Positions 45,651-54,437 of a stretch of DNA of 64,000 nt are shown here, piece after piece (position 1 is the stretch's first letter; every line of letters begins with the position of its first letter). The DNA comes from Microvirga pudoricolor (GTDB lineage: Bacteria; Pseudomonadota; Alphaproteobacteria; Rhizobiales; Beijerinckiaceae). Where the stretch lies: the NCBI RefSeq assembly GCF_016892705.1, contig NZ_JAFEMB010000004.1:124001-188000 (forward strand), in the 5' to 3' direction. The notes under the pieces were generated by a model, which was not told where the DNA came from, did no database searches, and was given only the letters and a program-made list of their open reading frames with translations. The position numbers and the translations under genes were made by a program.

Positions 45651-47996
45651 TCACTCTTGACCATGGAACGTGCGGCTGATCACGTCCATTTGCTGATCTC
45701 GCGTGAGTCGGACGAAATTGACCGCGTAGCCGGAGACCCGTATTGTCAGTTGAGGATACCTATCTGGATGCTCCATCGCATCGATCAGGGTGTCCCGGTT
45801 GAGGACGTTGAGGTTCATGTGAAACCCCCCCTGACCACAATATGTGTCCAGCACTTTGACCGCCTGACTGATCTTCTCGCCCTGATCCAGGCGGTTGAGA
45901 CTCGGCGTGACGGACACGGTGTAGCTGATTCCGTCCTGAGCATCAGAATAGGGCAGCTTGGCGACCGATAGGCACGAGGCAAGCCATCCATGGCTATCGC
46001 GGCCATGCATCGGGTTGGCGCCGGGTGCGAACGGTTCGCCGGCTTTGCGGCCGTCGGGCGTGTCGCCAGTGTTTTTGCCATAGACGACGTTGCTGGTGAT
46101 CGTCAGCACGGACTGAGTGTGAACGGCATTGCGATAGGTCTGGTGCTTGCGGATTTTTTTCATAAAGCTGGAAACCAGATCCGCCGCGATGGAATCGACA
46201 CGATCGTCGTTGTTGCCGTACTTCGGGAAGTCGCCATTGATCTCGTACCCGACGATCAATCCGTCATCGCGGCGGACCGGCCTCACCTCGGCGTGCCTGA
46301 TAGCCGAGAGGCTGTCTGCGACTACCGACAGGCCGGCGATGCCAAAGGCCATCGTGCGGAGGATCTGCTGGTCGTGGAGCGCCATCTCGAGGCGCTCGTA
46401 GTAGTACTTGTCGTGCATGTAGTGAATGCAGTTCATGGCGTGGACGTAGGTTCGCGCGAGCCACTCCATCATGTTATCGAATTTCGCCGTGACGTCGGCA
46501 TAGTCGAGGGTCTCACTCGTAACGGGCAGTGTTGCCGGACCGACCTGCTCGCCGCTGACCTCGTCTCGACCGCCATTGATGGCATAAAGCAAGCACTTCG
46601 CGAGGTTCACCCGCGCGCCGAAGAACTGCATCTGGTTGCCGATACGCATGGCAGAGACGCAACAAGCAATGCCATAGTCGTCACCCCAATATGGACGCAT
46701 GAGATCGTCATTCTCATATTGGATCGAGGATGTCTCAGCCGAAACTCTGATGCAATAACGTTTGAATCCGTCTGGCAATTGACGCGACCAGAGCACGGTC
46801 ATGTTGGGCTCCGGCGCAGGCCCCAGGTTGGTGAGCGTGTGCAGCATTCGGAAGCTCGTCCGGGTGACCAAGGGACGGCCGTTGAGGTCCATGCCGCCGA
46901 CGCATTCTGTGGCCCAGTAAGGATCTCCAGAGAAGAGGGCATCGTATTCGGGCGTACGGAGAAAGCGGACGATGCGAAGCTTTTGAACGAGTTGATCAAC
47001 AAGTTCTTGAGCACCCGCTTCATCCAGAGCGCCACTTTTCATGTCGCGTTCGATATAAATGTCTAGGAAGGACGAGATCCGTCCGATGGACATCGCCGCC
47101 CCGTTGGCCTCTTTGATGGCCCCGAGATATCCGAAGTAGGTCCACTGAACGGCCTCGCGCGCAGTTCTCGCCGGCTGCTCGGTGTCGAGCCCATAGGTCT
47201 TGGCCATCACCGCCAAGTCCGTTAATGCTCGCATCTGCTCGGCTAGTTCCTCGCGCTCACGGATGACATCGTCGGTTGGCCATTTGGCGTCGAGCAGCGC
47301 CCGCTCGGACCGCTTGGCTGCCAGCAATTTGTCCGTGCCGTACAAAGCCACGCGGCGGTAATCGCCGATAATCCGACCGCGGCCGTATGAGTCAGGTAAA
47401 CCTGTGATGATGTGGCTGCGGCGGCACGCCATGATTTCGGGCGTATAAGCGTCGAAGACCCCATCGTTGTGCGTCTTACGGTATTTGGTGAAGACTTCAT
47501 GCACGGCAGGGTCCGGTTCGAACCCCGCCGCCTTGACGCCTGCCTCGACCATGCGCAATCCGCCATATGGCATGATCGCACGCCGGAACGGCGCGTCGGT
47601 CTGCAGTCCGACAATGACCTCGTTCTCACGGTCGATGTAGCCGGGCGCGTGCGAGGTCAAGGAGGAGGGCGTCTTAGCATCGACATCGAGGACACCCTTG
47701 CGGATTTCTTCCTGGAAATAGGGCTGTAGCTTCGCCCAAACGGCTTTCGTCCGCTCGCTGGGACCGGACAAAAACCCCTCGTCACCCTCGTAAGACGTGA
47801 CATTCCGCTGGATGAAGTCGCGGACATCGACGGTGTTCTGCCAACGTCCAGGGACGAATCCGGTCCATGCGTCCAGCGAAGGTATGGCGCCGGTCGTAGA
47901 GTTTGTTCCTGCCTGATGGTGCTTCGCCTGCCGCTTTCCTGCCTGTTGCTCAGGCTCATCTGCAGATCTTTTCGCAGCGATGGCTCCATCCGGCAT
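45651..47996 (-). CDS. pflB: Pyruvate formate-lyase (formate C-acetyltransferase)
   Basis: Glycyl-radical enzyme turning pyruvate and CoA into formate and acetyl-CoA without oxygen (781 aa; E. coli 760). The active-site pair is Cys445-Cys446 ([10 protein letters not shown]) and the radical glycine is Gly756 (RVSGYAVNF). The ATG at 47996 is set by a strong GGGAGGAGG site; an upstream ATG lacks one. The N-terminus has a Lys/Gln-rich extension of about 30 residues. It is followed by pflA and the exchanger and preceded by a serine ammonia-lyase. PFL is uncommon in aerobic alphaproteobacteria, which suggests a low-oxygen role and perhaps gene transfer. Confidence 0.97.
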   Translation of the reverse strand: MPDGAIAAKRSADEPEQQAGKRQAKHHQAGTNSTTGAIPSLDAWTGFVPGRWQNTVDVRDFIQRNVTSYEGDEGFLSGPSERTKAVWAKLQPYFQEEIRKGVLDVDAKTPSSLTSHAPGYIDRENEVIVGLQTDAPFRRAIMPYGGLRMVEAGVKAAGFEPDPAVHEVFTKYRKTHNDGVFDAYTPEIMACRRSHIITGLPDSYGRGRIIGDYRRVALYGTDKLLAAKRSERALLDAKWPTDDVIREREELAEQMRALTDLAVMAKTYGLDTEQPARTAREAVQWTYFGYLGAIKEANGAAMSIGRISSFLDIYIERDMKSGALDEAGAQELVDQLVQKLRIVRFLRTPEYDALFSGDPYWATECVGGMDLNGRPLVTRTSFRMLHTLTNLGPAPEPNMTVLWSRQLPDGFKRYCIRVSAETSSIQYENDDLMRPYWGDDYGIACCVSAMRIGNQMQFFGARVNLAKCLLYAINGGRDEVSGEQVGPATLPVTSETLDYADVTAKFDNMMEWLARTYVHAMNCIHYMHDKYYYERLEMALHDQQILRTMAFGIAGLSVVADSLSAIRHAEVRPVRRDDGLIVGYEINGDFPKYGNNDDRVDSIAADLVSSFMKKIRKHQTYRNAVHTQSVLTITSNVVYGKNTGDTPDGRKAGEPFAPGANPMHGRDSHGWLASCLSVAKLPYSDAQDGISYTVSVTPSLNRLDQGEKISQAVKVLDTYCGQGGFHMNLNVLNRDTLIDAMEHPDRYPQLTIRVSGYAVNFVRLTRDQQMDVISRTFHGQE

Positions 47997-48072
47997 AACA
48001 ACCTCCTCCCGCAACGCTGATCGTGTCTTCAGTAAACGTATCTCCGGTCACTCACGTGGGGTGTCAGGTAGA

Positions 48073-49719
48073 TCAGCAGAGCACTAGGTTCTGAGCGAGT
48101 CCGGCTTCACTCGTTTCCTTGTACTTGGGATTCATGTCCCGTGCGGTGTCGGCAAGAGTCTTGATCGTGGTGTCGAGGTCTACCCGATGCCTGCTGGCGA
48201 TCTCGTTGGTCGCAATCATGGCGGCTGTCCAAGCTTTCACTGCCCCGAAAGCGCAGCGCTCGATGCACGGTACCTGCACATAGCCTGCCACGGGATCACA
48301 GGTCATGCCCAGGTGATGCTCCAGGGCCGACTCGGCTGCGTTCTCGATCGTGCGTGGGGGCTGATTCATCACCTGCGTGATCAGGGCTGCCGCCATCGCA
48401 GAGGCGACGCCGATCTCGGCTTGGCAGCCTCCTTCGGCAGCGGCCAGAGTAGCATTGTGCTTGCAAAGGTATCCGACGACCGCCCCAGCGAGAAGGCCTT
48501 GCCGTATCTTGTCCATCGGCACAGCGCGGCCGCTTTGGGTCAACGCGTAGACGATTGCGGGCATCACTCCCGCTGAGCCGCCGGTCGGCGCTGTGATGAC
48601 CAAGTGGCCCCGGGCGTTCTCCTCGGAGGCGGCTAGAGCAAAGGCGGACACCAAGCCAATGGCGCGGTCGCTCACATAACTGTCATCATTGGCGCGCTCA
48701 AAGACGGTGGCTGCCTTGGAGTGGAGCTTGATCGGCCCAGGCAGGACATCGTCCTTATAGGAAAGGCCGGTCTTTACTGTGGCAATCATCGCGTTGGCGA
48801 TCTTGTCCAGGAATGCGTTGATTTCTTCATCGCTCTTTCCGGACACAGCGATCTCGTTTGCCATCGCGACATCGGCAATCGAGAGATTGTTCGCTTCAGC
48901 GTGCTGCCGCAGCTCCTTCATCGTTGAATAGGGATATTTCGGCTGCCCTTTCTTGGGCGGTTCGTATCCCTTCCACTCGATGAAGCCGCCGCCGACCGAG
49001 TAGTATTCCTGCTCGTAGAGAACATTGTCGCCGGCCATGAGGCGAGCCGTCATGGTGTTGGGATGAGGGAACTCGCCCTTGGGCGCGTCATAGACGATGT
49101 CGGCGAGCGACAGGTTGAATGTCTTGTTTCCGAGCTGTACCGGGTAGGTTTGCTGCGGCGTCGCGATCATCTCATCGAGGAAGCGCGGGTCTACGGTGGC
49201 CGGCTCCTTACCCACAAGACCGGCCAAGGCGGCGCGCTCGGTGCCATGACCTTTTCCTGTCGCGCTGAGGCTGCCGAAGAGGTGAACCTTGAGGCCGGTG
49301 GCCTGCGCCAATTGATCGGCTGGTAGCTTCGTACAGCGTTGGTAGAAATCGTAGGTAATGCGCATGGGTCCGATGGTGTGTGAACTGGATGGACCGGGCC
49401 CGACCTTGTAGAACTCGTCCACCACAGTCATCACGGGCCCTCTGGACGCCTTGACGACGTCGAGATCCGGGGACAGGGTCGAGCCCATCTTGAGTCCGGG
49501 GTCACTGTCTGCTGCACCCCTCTTGGATTTCTGCGTGGTGGCCTCTGTCGCAGCCTGCTGCGCCCGGGCGTCAGGGCCCCAAGTCGTGCCCGTCATGACG
49601 GCTGCCGCACCAATAGCGGCGTTCCGTATGAGAAACGCTCGACGGTCGACGCCCGGTGGAACGCTCATCGGCTCAAGTGATGCCGGGAACAGTGCATCGT
49701 CGTCGCTGGAGCGGGGCAT
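48073..49719 (-). CDS. L-serine ammonia-lyase with Tat signal peptide
   Basis: Iron-sulphur L-serine dehydratase forming pyruvate and ammonia (548 aa; E. coli SdaA is 454). The beta domain has GPSSSHTIGPMR. The alpha domain has the cluster Cys in CKHNATLAAAEGGC and MTCDPVAGYVQVPCIERC, plus GGSAGVMPA. It begins with a Tat-like signal: DRRAFLIRNAAIGAAAVM, twin Arg at 26-27, and an ARA site near 53. The family is normally cytosolic, so export would be very unusual. ATG at 49719 has AGGAGG eight bases upstream. It lies 76 bases before pflB, so it probably supplies pyruvate in one transcript. Confidence 0.9.
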   Translation of the reverse strand: MPRSSDDDALFPASLEPMSVPPGVDRRAFLIRNAAIGAAAVMTGTTWGPDARAQQAATEATTQKSKRGAADSDPGLKMGSTLSPDLDVVKASRGPVMTVVDEFYKVGPGPSSSHTIGPMRITYDFYQRCTKLPADQLAQATGLKVHLFGSLSATGKGHGTERAALAGLVGKEPATVDPRFLDEMIATPQQTYPVQLGNKTFNLSLADIVYDAPKGEFPHPNTMTARLMAGDNVLYEQEYYSVGGGFIEWKGYEPPKKGQPKYPYSTMKELRQHAEANNLSIADVAMANEIAVSGKSDEEINAFLDKIANAMIATVKTGLSYKDDVLPGPIKLHSKAATVFERANDDSYVSDRAIGLVSAFALAASEENARGHLVITAPTGGSAGVMPAIVYALTQSGRAVPMDKIRQGLLAGAVVGYLCKHNATLAAAEGGCQAEIGVASAMAAALITQVMNQPPRTIENAAESALEHHLGMTCDPVAGYVQVPCIERCAFGAVKAWTAAMIATNEIASRHRVDLDTTIKTLADTARDMNPKYKETSEAGLAQNLVLC

Positions 49720-49956
49720 GGGCGTGTCCTCCTGCGCAAGCATCGGAGGTGATTTCGGTTTGAGACACCTCCACGTTTATTGTAGTGCAAAGCAGTATAG
49801 GCTGCTTTTGATGGCATCCTAAGTCTGGTGAGGTGGTATGCTTGATCGAAGGAGACATACCTTTGATTTTTTAGGACAGAACGCTCTCAAGCGCAGCGGA
49901 GAGTTCTTTTCCTGGCCTGATCTGTCCACCTCACCCTGAGTGCTGAGCTGCAGGGT

Positions 49957-50796
49957 TTAGTAACGTTCCGGAACGATGTGCTTCGATGGCAAACCGGCCT
50001 CGACGCCCTTGGGACGGCCTTCTGCCTTCGGCACGCTGGGCAGTTTGAGTTTCACCTTTTCGTAGGGGACTTGGCTCAGCAGGTGCGCGATGAGATTGAG
50101 GCGTGCCCTGCGCTTGTCGTCGGACGGGACGATGTACCATGGGCAGGCTTCGGTGTCGGTGGCGCGCAGCATGTCCTGGTAAGCCTCTGTGTAATCCCAC
50201 CAACGCCGTACCGATTCCGTGTCCATTGGACTGAGTTTCCAATGCTTGACGGGATTGTCGATCCGGTCGGCGAAGCGAGCTCTCTGTTCGTCCTGGCTCA
50301 CGTCGAGAAAGTACTTGATCAGAATGATACCGTTATCCACGATCTCGTTCTCGAATGATGGTACCAAGCGCATGAAGCGCTTATACTCGTCGTCGGTGCA
50401 GAATCCCATGACCCGCTCGACGCCGGCCCTATTGTACCAGGAGCGATCAAACAGCACGATCTCGCCACCGGCTGGAAAGTGAGCGATGTAGCGCTGCATA
50501 TAGAGTTGGCTTCGTTCACGCTCGGTCGGGGCCGGTAGGGCGACATGCCGGAACACCCTCGGGCTGACACGTTGCGTGATCCGGCTGATCACACCCCCCT
50601 TTCCGGCCGTATCGCGTCCTTCGAACACCACAATGATACGCGCGTCCGTCGCTTTTACCCATGTCTGCAAGCGTACGAGCTCGACCTGCAGCCTTGCGAG
50701 CTCGCTCTCGAATTCCTTCCGCTTCATGGGCGTCGTCGCTGACCGCGAGTGACCCTCCGCGGCCTTGTTCGCCTTCAGGGTGTCTTGCCGGCTCAT
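49957..50796 (-). CDS. ppk2: Polyphosphate kinase 2
   Basis: PPK2-family kinase (279 aa) transferring phosphate between polyphosphate and nucleotides. Walker A-like FEGRDTAGKGG, lid-region RYIAHFPAGGE and Walker B-like VLFDRSWYNR are intact. The length suggests a class I enzyme, which makes ATP/GTP from ADP/GDP. The ATG at 50796 is chosen; the region before it is not conserved. It lies beside the fermentation genes and could back up ATP supply when oxygen is short (inference). Confidence 0.93.
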   Translation of the reverse strand: MSRQDTLKANKAAEGHSRSATTPMKRKEFESELARLQVELVRLQTWVKATDARIIVVFEGRDTAGKGGVISRITQRVSPRVFRHVALPAPTERERSQLYMQRYIAHFPAGGEIVLFDRSWYNRAGVERVMGFCTDDEYKRFMRLVPSFENEIVDNGIILIKYFLDVSQDEQRARFADRIDNPVKHWKLSPMDTESVRRWWDYTEAYQDMLRATDTEACPWYIVPSDDKRRARLNLIAHLLSQVPYEKVKLKLPSVPKAEGRPKGVEAGLPSKHIVPERY

Positions 50797-50893
50797 GACC
50801 GTCGCCCTCCTTCTGACTCTACCAATCGGTCCTATCGCAACCGAACCGTTCAAGTGTGTAGCTTTAGGTTACAACGTTAAATTAAATAAAGAG

Positions 50894-50935
50894 GACGGTG
50901 TCCTGCGATACATAATCATTGACGGTGACACCGTC
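50894..50935 (-). terminator. Hairpin followed by T-rich run on the minus strand
   Basis: Minus strand: GACGGTGTC (50935-50927) pairs with GACACCGTC (50902-50894), then CTCTTTATTTAATTT. The right part is also a tight palindrome, GACGGTG-A-CACCGTC (50921-50935). It fits a terminator for a minus-strand gene ending at 50936, or an operator for the genes on both sides. Confidence 0.4.
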
Positions 50936-51328
50936 TCAGCAGACCGACATGCGAGCGCGATCTGCTCGGCCGTGCCCGTCGTCGGCGAAATCGATGCCAG
51001 GGCGTAGGAGCCCGATTCTGACCATGCCGATGACGTCGGCGAGCAAAGCGCTGACATGGTTGGCGAGGGCCATCTCGCTTAGGTTGATGGCGACGAGACC
51101 ATCGATCAACCAAACAAGGCTTATCCGTCTCCCTCCATGATCCAACGCCCCGGTACCGGAAGCGCCCAGCGATATTGCTCCGAGTGATCGGCTGGGCTTG
51201 ACGGTTTGGGACAAACTCTTGACCCGACCGGACATCGGGGGGGCAATTCCGCGAAATAGCCCTAATCCGTGGTTAAGCTGCGCAGGAACTGATATATATT
51301 GTTTGTCGATGACGCGTGCGACCCTCAC
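50936..51328 (-). pseudogene. Possible gene remnant, minus strand
   Basis: A 130-codon open frame with GTG start. The last 50 codons have clear G/C-ending codon bias (MALANHVSALLADVIGMVRI), but the first part does not. The stop is directly followed by the hairpin at 50894-50935. I recognise no family; it may be the 3' part of a decayed gene. Confidence 0.2.
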
Positions 51329-51388
51329 GGTGCTGCCGTATCATACCGTGAGGTCGTGCTGAACGGCTCAGGCATTGGCGAGGCGGCC

Positions 51389-52495
51389 ATGACGACGATC
51401 AATAGTATCGTGCCATTGTCCACAAATGTCGGTCGAGAGAACTCCATTCCAACCCAGCCGACCATTCCGGCGGGCCCCGGTCGGATGCTACCGCCGGGAC
51501 ACATTCATCTAGGGGTCGCCAAGGAGATCGCCCCGACCTTATGTGACTTCGGTATCGACCCAGATCCGGTCATCAGCGAGGCAGGGCTCGACCCGAGTTT
51601 GTTCGATGATGGTGCGAACGTCATCCCGCATGCGTCCCTGGGCCGATTGCTCACCCTATGCGTAGCCCGCACCCATTGCCAGCACTTCGGGTTGTTGGTT
51701 GGTCAGCGCGCCACGATCCTGTCGCTGGGCATGGTCGGGCGGCTAATGCAGCATTCGGATACCGTGGGCGATGCCATGCGGGCGCTCGTGTCCAATCTCA
51801 GCATCCAAAACCGGGGAGCCGTCCCGTCCCTGACGACTCTGGGCGAGACCGTTCTGTTTTCCTTCTTGGTCTATCAACCGAAGGCCGAAAGCGCGGATCA
51901 GATCTCCGATGGGTCCATCGCCGTGACGGTTAACGCCTTGCGTGCCTTGTGCGGTTCCGAGTGGAATCCGATCGAGGTGCTTCTGCCCCGAGTTGCACCG
52001 GCAGACAAGGAGCCTTACCGGCGGCACTTTCGGGCCCCCGTTCGGTTCAACCAAGAGACGGCTTCCATCGTCTTCCCGGCCAGCGACCTGAACTGCCGGG
52101 TGGCCGGCGCCGACCCGTTCGTGCGAGGTCTCCTGGAAGAGCGGATCCAGCAGATGAAGCGCACTCAAGGCTCCGTCCTGTCAGACGACATCCGGCGGCT
52201 ACTGCGGTCCCGGCTGACAAGCCAGCACTGCTCGGCTGACGAGATCGCCGACCTGCTTGCCATGCACCGGCGTACTTTGAGCCGTCGTTTGAAAGGCAGC
52301 GGCATGGGATACCGGGCAATCACGAACGAAATGCGCTTCGAAATCGCCCGTCAGCTCCTGCAGGACACCGAGGTGCCGCTTGGACAAATTGCTGCCGCTC
52401 TGGGCTACTCCGAGGCCAGTGCTTTCACCCGCGCCTTCCGTCGTTGGTCCGGCCAGACCCCGACCGCCTGGCGCTACGCTGGCCATCCGAACTGA
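51389..52495 (+). CDS. AraC-family transcriptional regulator
   Basis: 368-aa regulator: N-terminal Arabinose_bd-like sensor domain (about 30-230; SLGRLLTLCVARTHCQHFGLL split over helices) and C-terminal AraC HTH (about 265-365; LLAMHRRTLSRRLKGSGM and GYSEASAFTRAFRRWSG). The ATG at 51389 is chosen over a start 90 bases upstream. Located between ppk2 and a second, shorter AraC gene before pta-ackA; it may control those genes. The ligand is unknown. Confidence 0.9.
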   Translation: MTTINSIVPLSTNVGRENSIPTQPTIPAGPGRMLPPGHIHLGVAKEIAPTLCDFGIDPDPVISEAGLDPSLFDDGANVIPHASLGRLLTLCVARTHCQHFGLLVGQRATILSLGMVGRLMQHSDTVGDAMRALVSNLSIQNRGAVPSLTTLGETVLFSFLVYQPKAESADQISDGSIAVTVNALRALCGSEWNPIEVLLPRVAPADKEPYRRHFRAPVRFNQETASIVFPASDLNCRVAGADPFVRGLLEERIQQMKRTQGSVLSDDIRRLLRSRLTSQHCSADEIADLLAMHRRTLSRRLKGSGMGYRAITNEMRFEIARQLLQDTEVPLGQIAAALGYSEASAFTRAFRRWSGQTPTAWRYAGHPN

Positions 52496-52668
52496 ATCGA
52501 AGGATGATCAAACAGCCAAGTGACTGTCCCGTCCGATCAAATGACGGCGTTCTGTAGGCGGGCGACGACCGCCTGGGCTGACTGACCCTGCTCCGGAGAA
52601 ACGATGCCCATTCCAGCTTAACTCGATCCTCGCAAGGCGCCGAGTCGTGTGGGCGGCTCAGTATCCTC

Positions 52669-52679
52669 AACTGTCAAAA
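52669..52679 (+). repeat. Direct repeat AACTGTCAAAA, copy 1
   Basis: Exact 11-base repeat of 53273-53283, located about 90 bases before the short AraC gene. Could be an AraC-type binding half-site. Only one PhoB-like CTGTCA half is present, not a full Pho box. Confidence 0.35.
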
Positions 52680-52768
52680 GAAAGTCCCAAGCGGACAAGC
52701 AATCACGTTTGAAGCAGATAGGATGCGCGCGGTTTGGCAGCGGGAGGCCTGTCGGAAAGGGGGGAGCA

Positions 52769-53233
52769 ATGGGCACGCCATCCACCCAAAGGTTCAGCAA
52801 GCCGGCGTCAGGATCCGGCCCGTTCACGGAGGATCTGCGCCGCCTGCTTCGGACGGAATTGCTCAAGAGCACTTGTTCAGCCGCTAAGGTTGCCAGATTG
52901 TTCTCGATGCATCGCCGTACGATGAGCCGGCATCTGCGCACAGAAGGGCTAGCCTTCCGACAGGTCGCCAACCAGATCCGCTACGAGATTGCTTGCCAGT
53001 TGCTGCAGAACACCGACATGGCGCTTAGTCAGATTGCTGCAGCTCTCAAGTATTCCGAGCCCAGCGCCTTCACGCGAGCCTTTCGCCGGTGGTCAGGTCA
53101 GGCTCCGTCGGCTTGGCGTGCGTGCCATTCCAGCACACGGACATTCAGGACGCGAATGAAAATAGATCCTGAATCAGGCTTAGAGACCGCTCAGATTCGC
53201 GGCGGCCTAGTCTCGTCTCAGACCCCTATATGA
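52769..53233 (+). CDS. Short AraC-type protein (DNA-binding domain only)
   Basis: 154-aa protein containing little more than an AraC HTH (about 18-115): LRRLLRTELLKSTCSAAKVA, SMHRRTMSRHLRTEG and YSEPSAFTRAFRRWSG. It is close to the C-terminus of the gene at 51389, so it is probably a truncated duplicate. A strong GGGGGAG site before the ATG at 52769 and an intact frame suggest it is still expressed. Without a sensor domain it could compete for the same sites. The C-terminal 40 residues are unrelated to AraC. Confidence 0.75.
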   Translation: MGTPSTQRFSKPASGSGPFTEDLRRLLRTELLKSTCSAAKVARLFSMHRRTMSRHLRTEGLAFRQVANQIRYEIACQLLQNTDMALSQIAAALKYSEPSAFTRAFRRWSGQAPSAWRACHSSTRTFRTRMKIDPESGLETAQIRGGLVSSQTPI

Positions 53234-53272
53234 GCAGTCCAAACTCTCGCCTGTTTCCGCACCACAGTCCTA

Positions 53273-53283
53273 AACTGTCAAAA
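53273..53283 (+). repeat. Direct repeat AACTGTCAAAA, copy 2
   Basis: Second exact copy of the 11-mer at 52669, here 171 bases upstream of the pta ATG, in the intergenic region that must hold the pta-ackA promoter. Confidence 0.35.
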
Positions 53284-53453
53284 CGTTGGCTCAATGGGTC
53301 AAGCGCTGGATCCCAGGACAGTCATACTCACGACTGCAAACAGGGCGGGCAGCCACAACGCAAGGCGCGGGAGGCGATCTCGCAGACGATAGGCTGATCC
53401 GGCAGTGTCTTGATGGTTCATGACTGCCCGTCGGGCGCAGCGTGGAGGCGATC

Positions 53454-54434
53454 ATGACGGTTGCGATCTCGACCCCGAGTGCGTCACAACCCAGGCTTCG
53501 GCAACACGACAAGTACGATCGTCTCATTGCAACAGCCCAGTCGCTTCAGAAATTGAAGGTGGCGGTGGTGCATCCCTGCGACCCGGCATCGATGAGCGCG
53601 GTATTCGAGGCGGCACAGCTAGGACTGATCGAACCGATCCTCGTAGGGCCACCCGACAAGATGCAAGCGGCTGCTGCTGCGCTGGCTAAGGATCTGCCAG
53701 TGGGCCAGTACGTCGAAGCCGCGCATAGTCATGACTCGGCCAATAAGGCTGTGGAACTCGTAAAGGCCGGAGAAGCCGGAGCCTTGATGAAGGGCAGTCT
53801 TCACACGGACGAGATGATGGGTGCCGTGGTCCGCCGTGAAGGCGGGCTTCGCACGGCCCGCCGGGTGAGCCACTGCTTCGTCATGGACGTGCCGGGCCAC
53901 GAGACCGCGCTCATCATCACCGATGCGGCAGTGAATATCGCGCCAACCCTGGAAGATAAGGTCCACATCGTCCAGAACGCCATAGACCTCGCGCATGCGC
54001 TGCGCGTGGATCCGGTACGGGTCGCGATTCTGTCGGCGATGGAAACCGTCAACCCAAAGGTGCCGTCCACCATCGAGGCTGCGGCCTTGTGCAAGATGGC
54101 CGATCGCGGGCAGATCACGGGTGGAATTCTCGACGGTCCGCTGGCGCTCGACAACGCCATCGATCTTGGCGCCGCCGCGATCAAGAAGATTCAGTCGCCC
54201 GTGGCCGGACAGGCGAATGTGCTGGTCGTCCCCGACCTCGAGGCTGGCAATATGCTCGCCAAAAGTCTGACCTTCCTGGCCGATGCGGATGCGGCCGGCA
54301 TCGTGCTCGGTGCACGTGTGCCGATCATCCTCACCAGTCGGGCCGACGCGACGATCACGCGGCTTGCGTCCTGCGCCGTGGCTTCGCTCGTCGCCGACGC
54401 CGCGCGGGCGCGTCTAGCGGTTCTGGGATTTTAA
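53454..54434 (+). CDS. pta: Phosphate acetyltransferase (short type)
   Basis: Converts acetyl-CoA and phosphate to acetyl phosphate (326 aa). It is a PTA_PTB-family protein without the large N-terminal domain of E. coli Pta. Conserved stretches include ALMKGSLHTDEMM, RRVSHCFVMDVPGHE, ITDAAVNIAPTLEDK and DGPLALDNAID. ATG at 53454 with GGAGGCG upstream; a GTG lies 12 bases earlier. It ends three bases before ackA, forming a pta-ackA unit. Confidence 0.93.
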   Translation: MTVAISTPSASQPRLRQHDKYDRLIATAQSLQKLKVAVVHPCDPASMSAVFEAAQLGLIEPILVGPPDKMQAAAAALAKDLPVGQYVEAAHSHDSANKAVELVKAGEAGALMKGSLHTDEMMGAVVRREGGLRTARRVSHCFVMDVPGHETALIITDAAVNIAPTLEDKVHIVQNAIDLAHALRVDPVRVAILSAMETVNPKVPSTIEAAALCKMADRGQITGGILDGPLALDNAIDLGAAAIKKIQSPVAGQANVLVVPDLEAGNMLAKSLTFLADADAAGIVLGARVPIILTSRADATITRLASCAVASLVADAARARLAVLGF

Positions 54435-54437
54435 GTC

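Larger units (their letters stand above)
50797..51388. other. 592-bp gap between ppk2 and the AraC gene
   Basis: Contains the divergent promoters of ppk2 (minus) and the AraC gene (plus), an A/T-rich segment at 50870-50893, a hairpin at 50894-50935 and a possible gene remnant on the minus strand (50936-51328). No secure gene. Confidence 0.5.

Noticed and set aside
49720..49956. Possible FNR/FixK box upstream of the serine lyase and pfl genes
   Set aside because: Several TTGAT half-sites (for example near 49807 and 49841) occur, but none has ATCAA at the right spacing.
50765..51007. 80-codon plus-strand frame with a signal-like start overlapping the ppk2 5' end
   Set aside because: Starts inside ppk2 on the opposite strand, has no ribosome site and weak codon bias.
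53234..53453. Possible Pho box before pta
   Set aside because: Only one CTGTCA half is present; the second half at 11-base spacing does not match.
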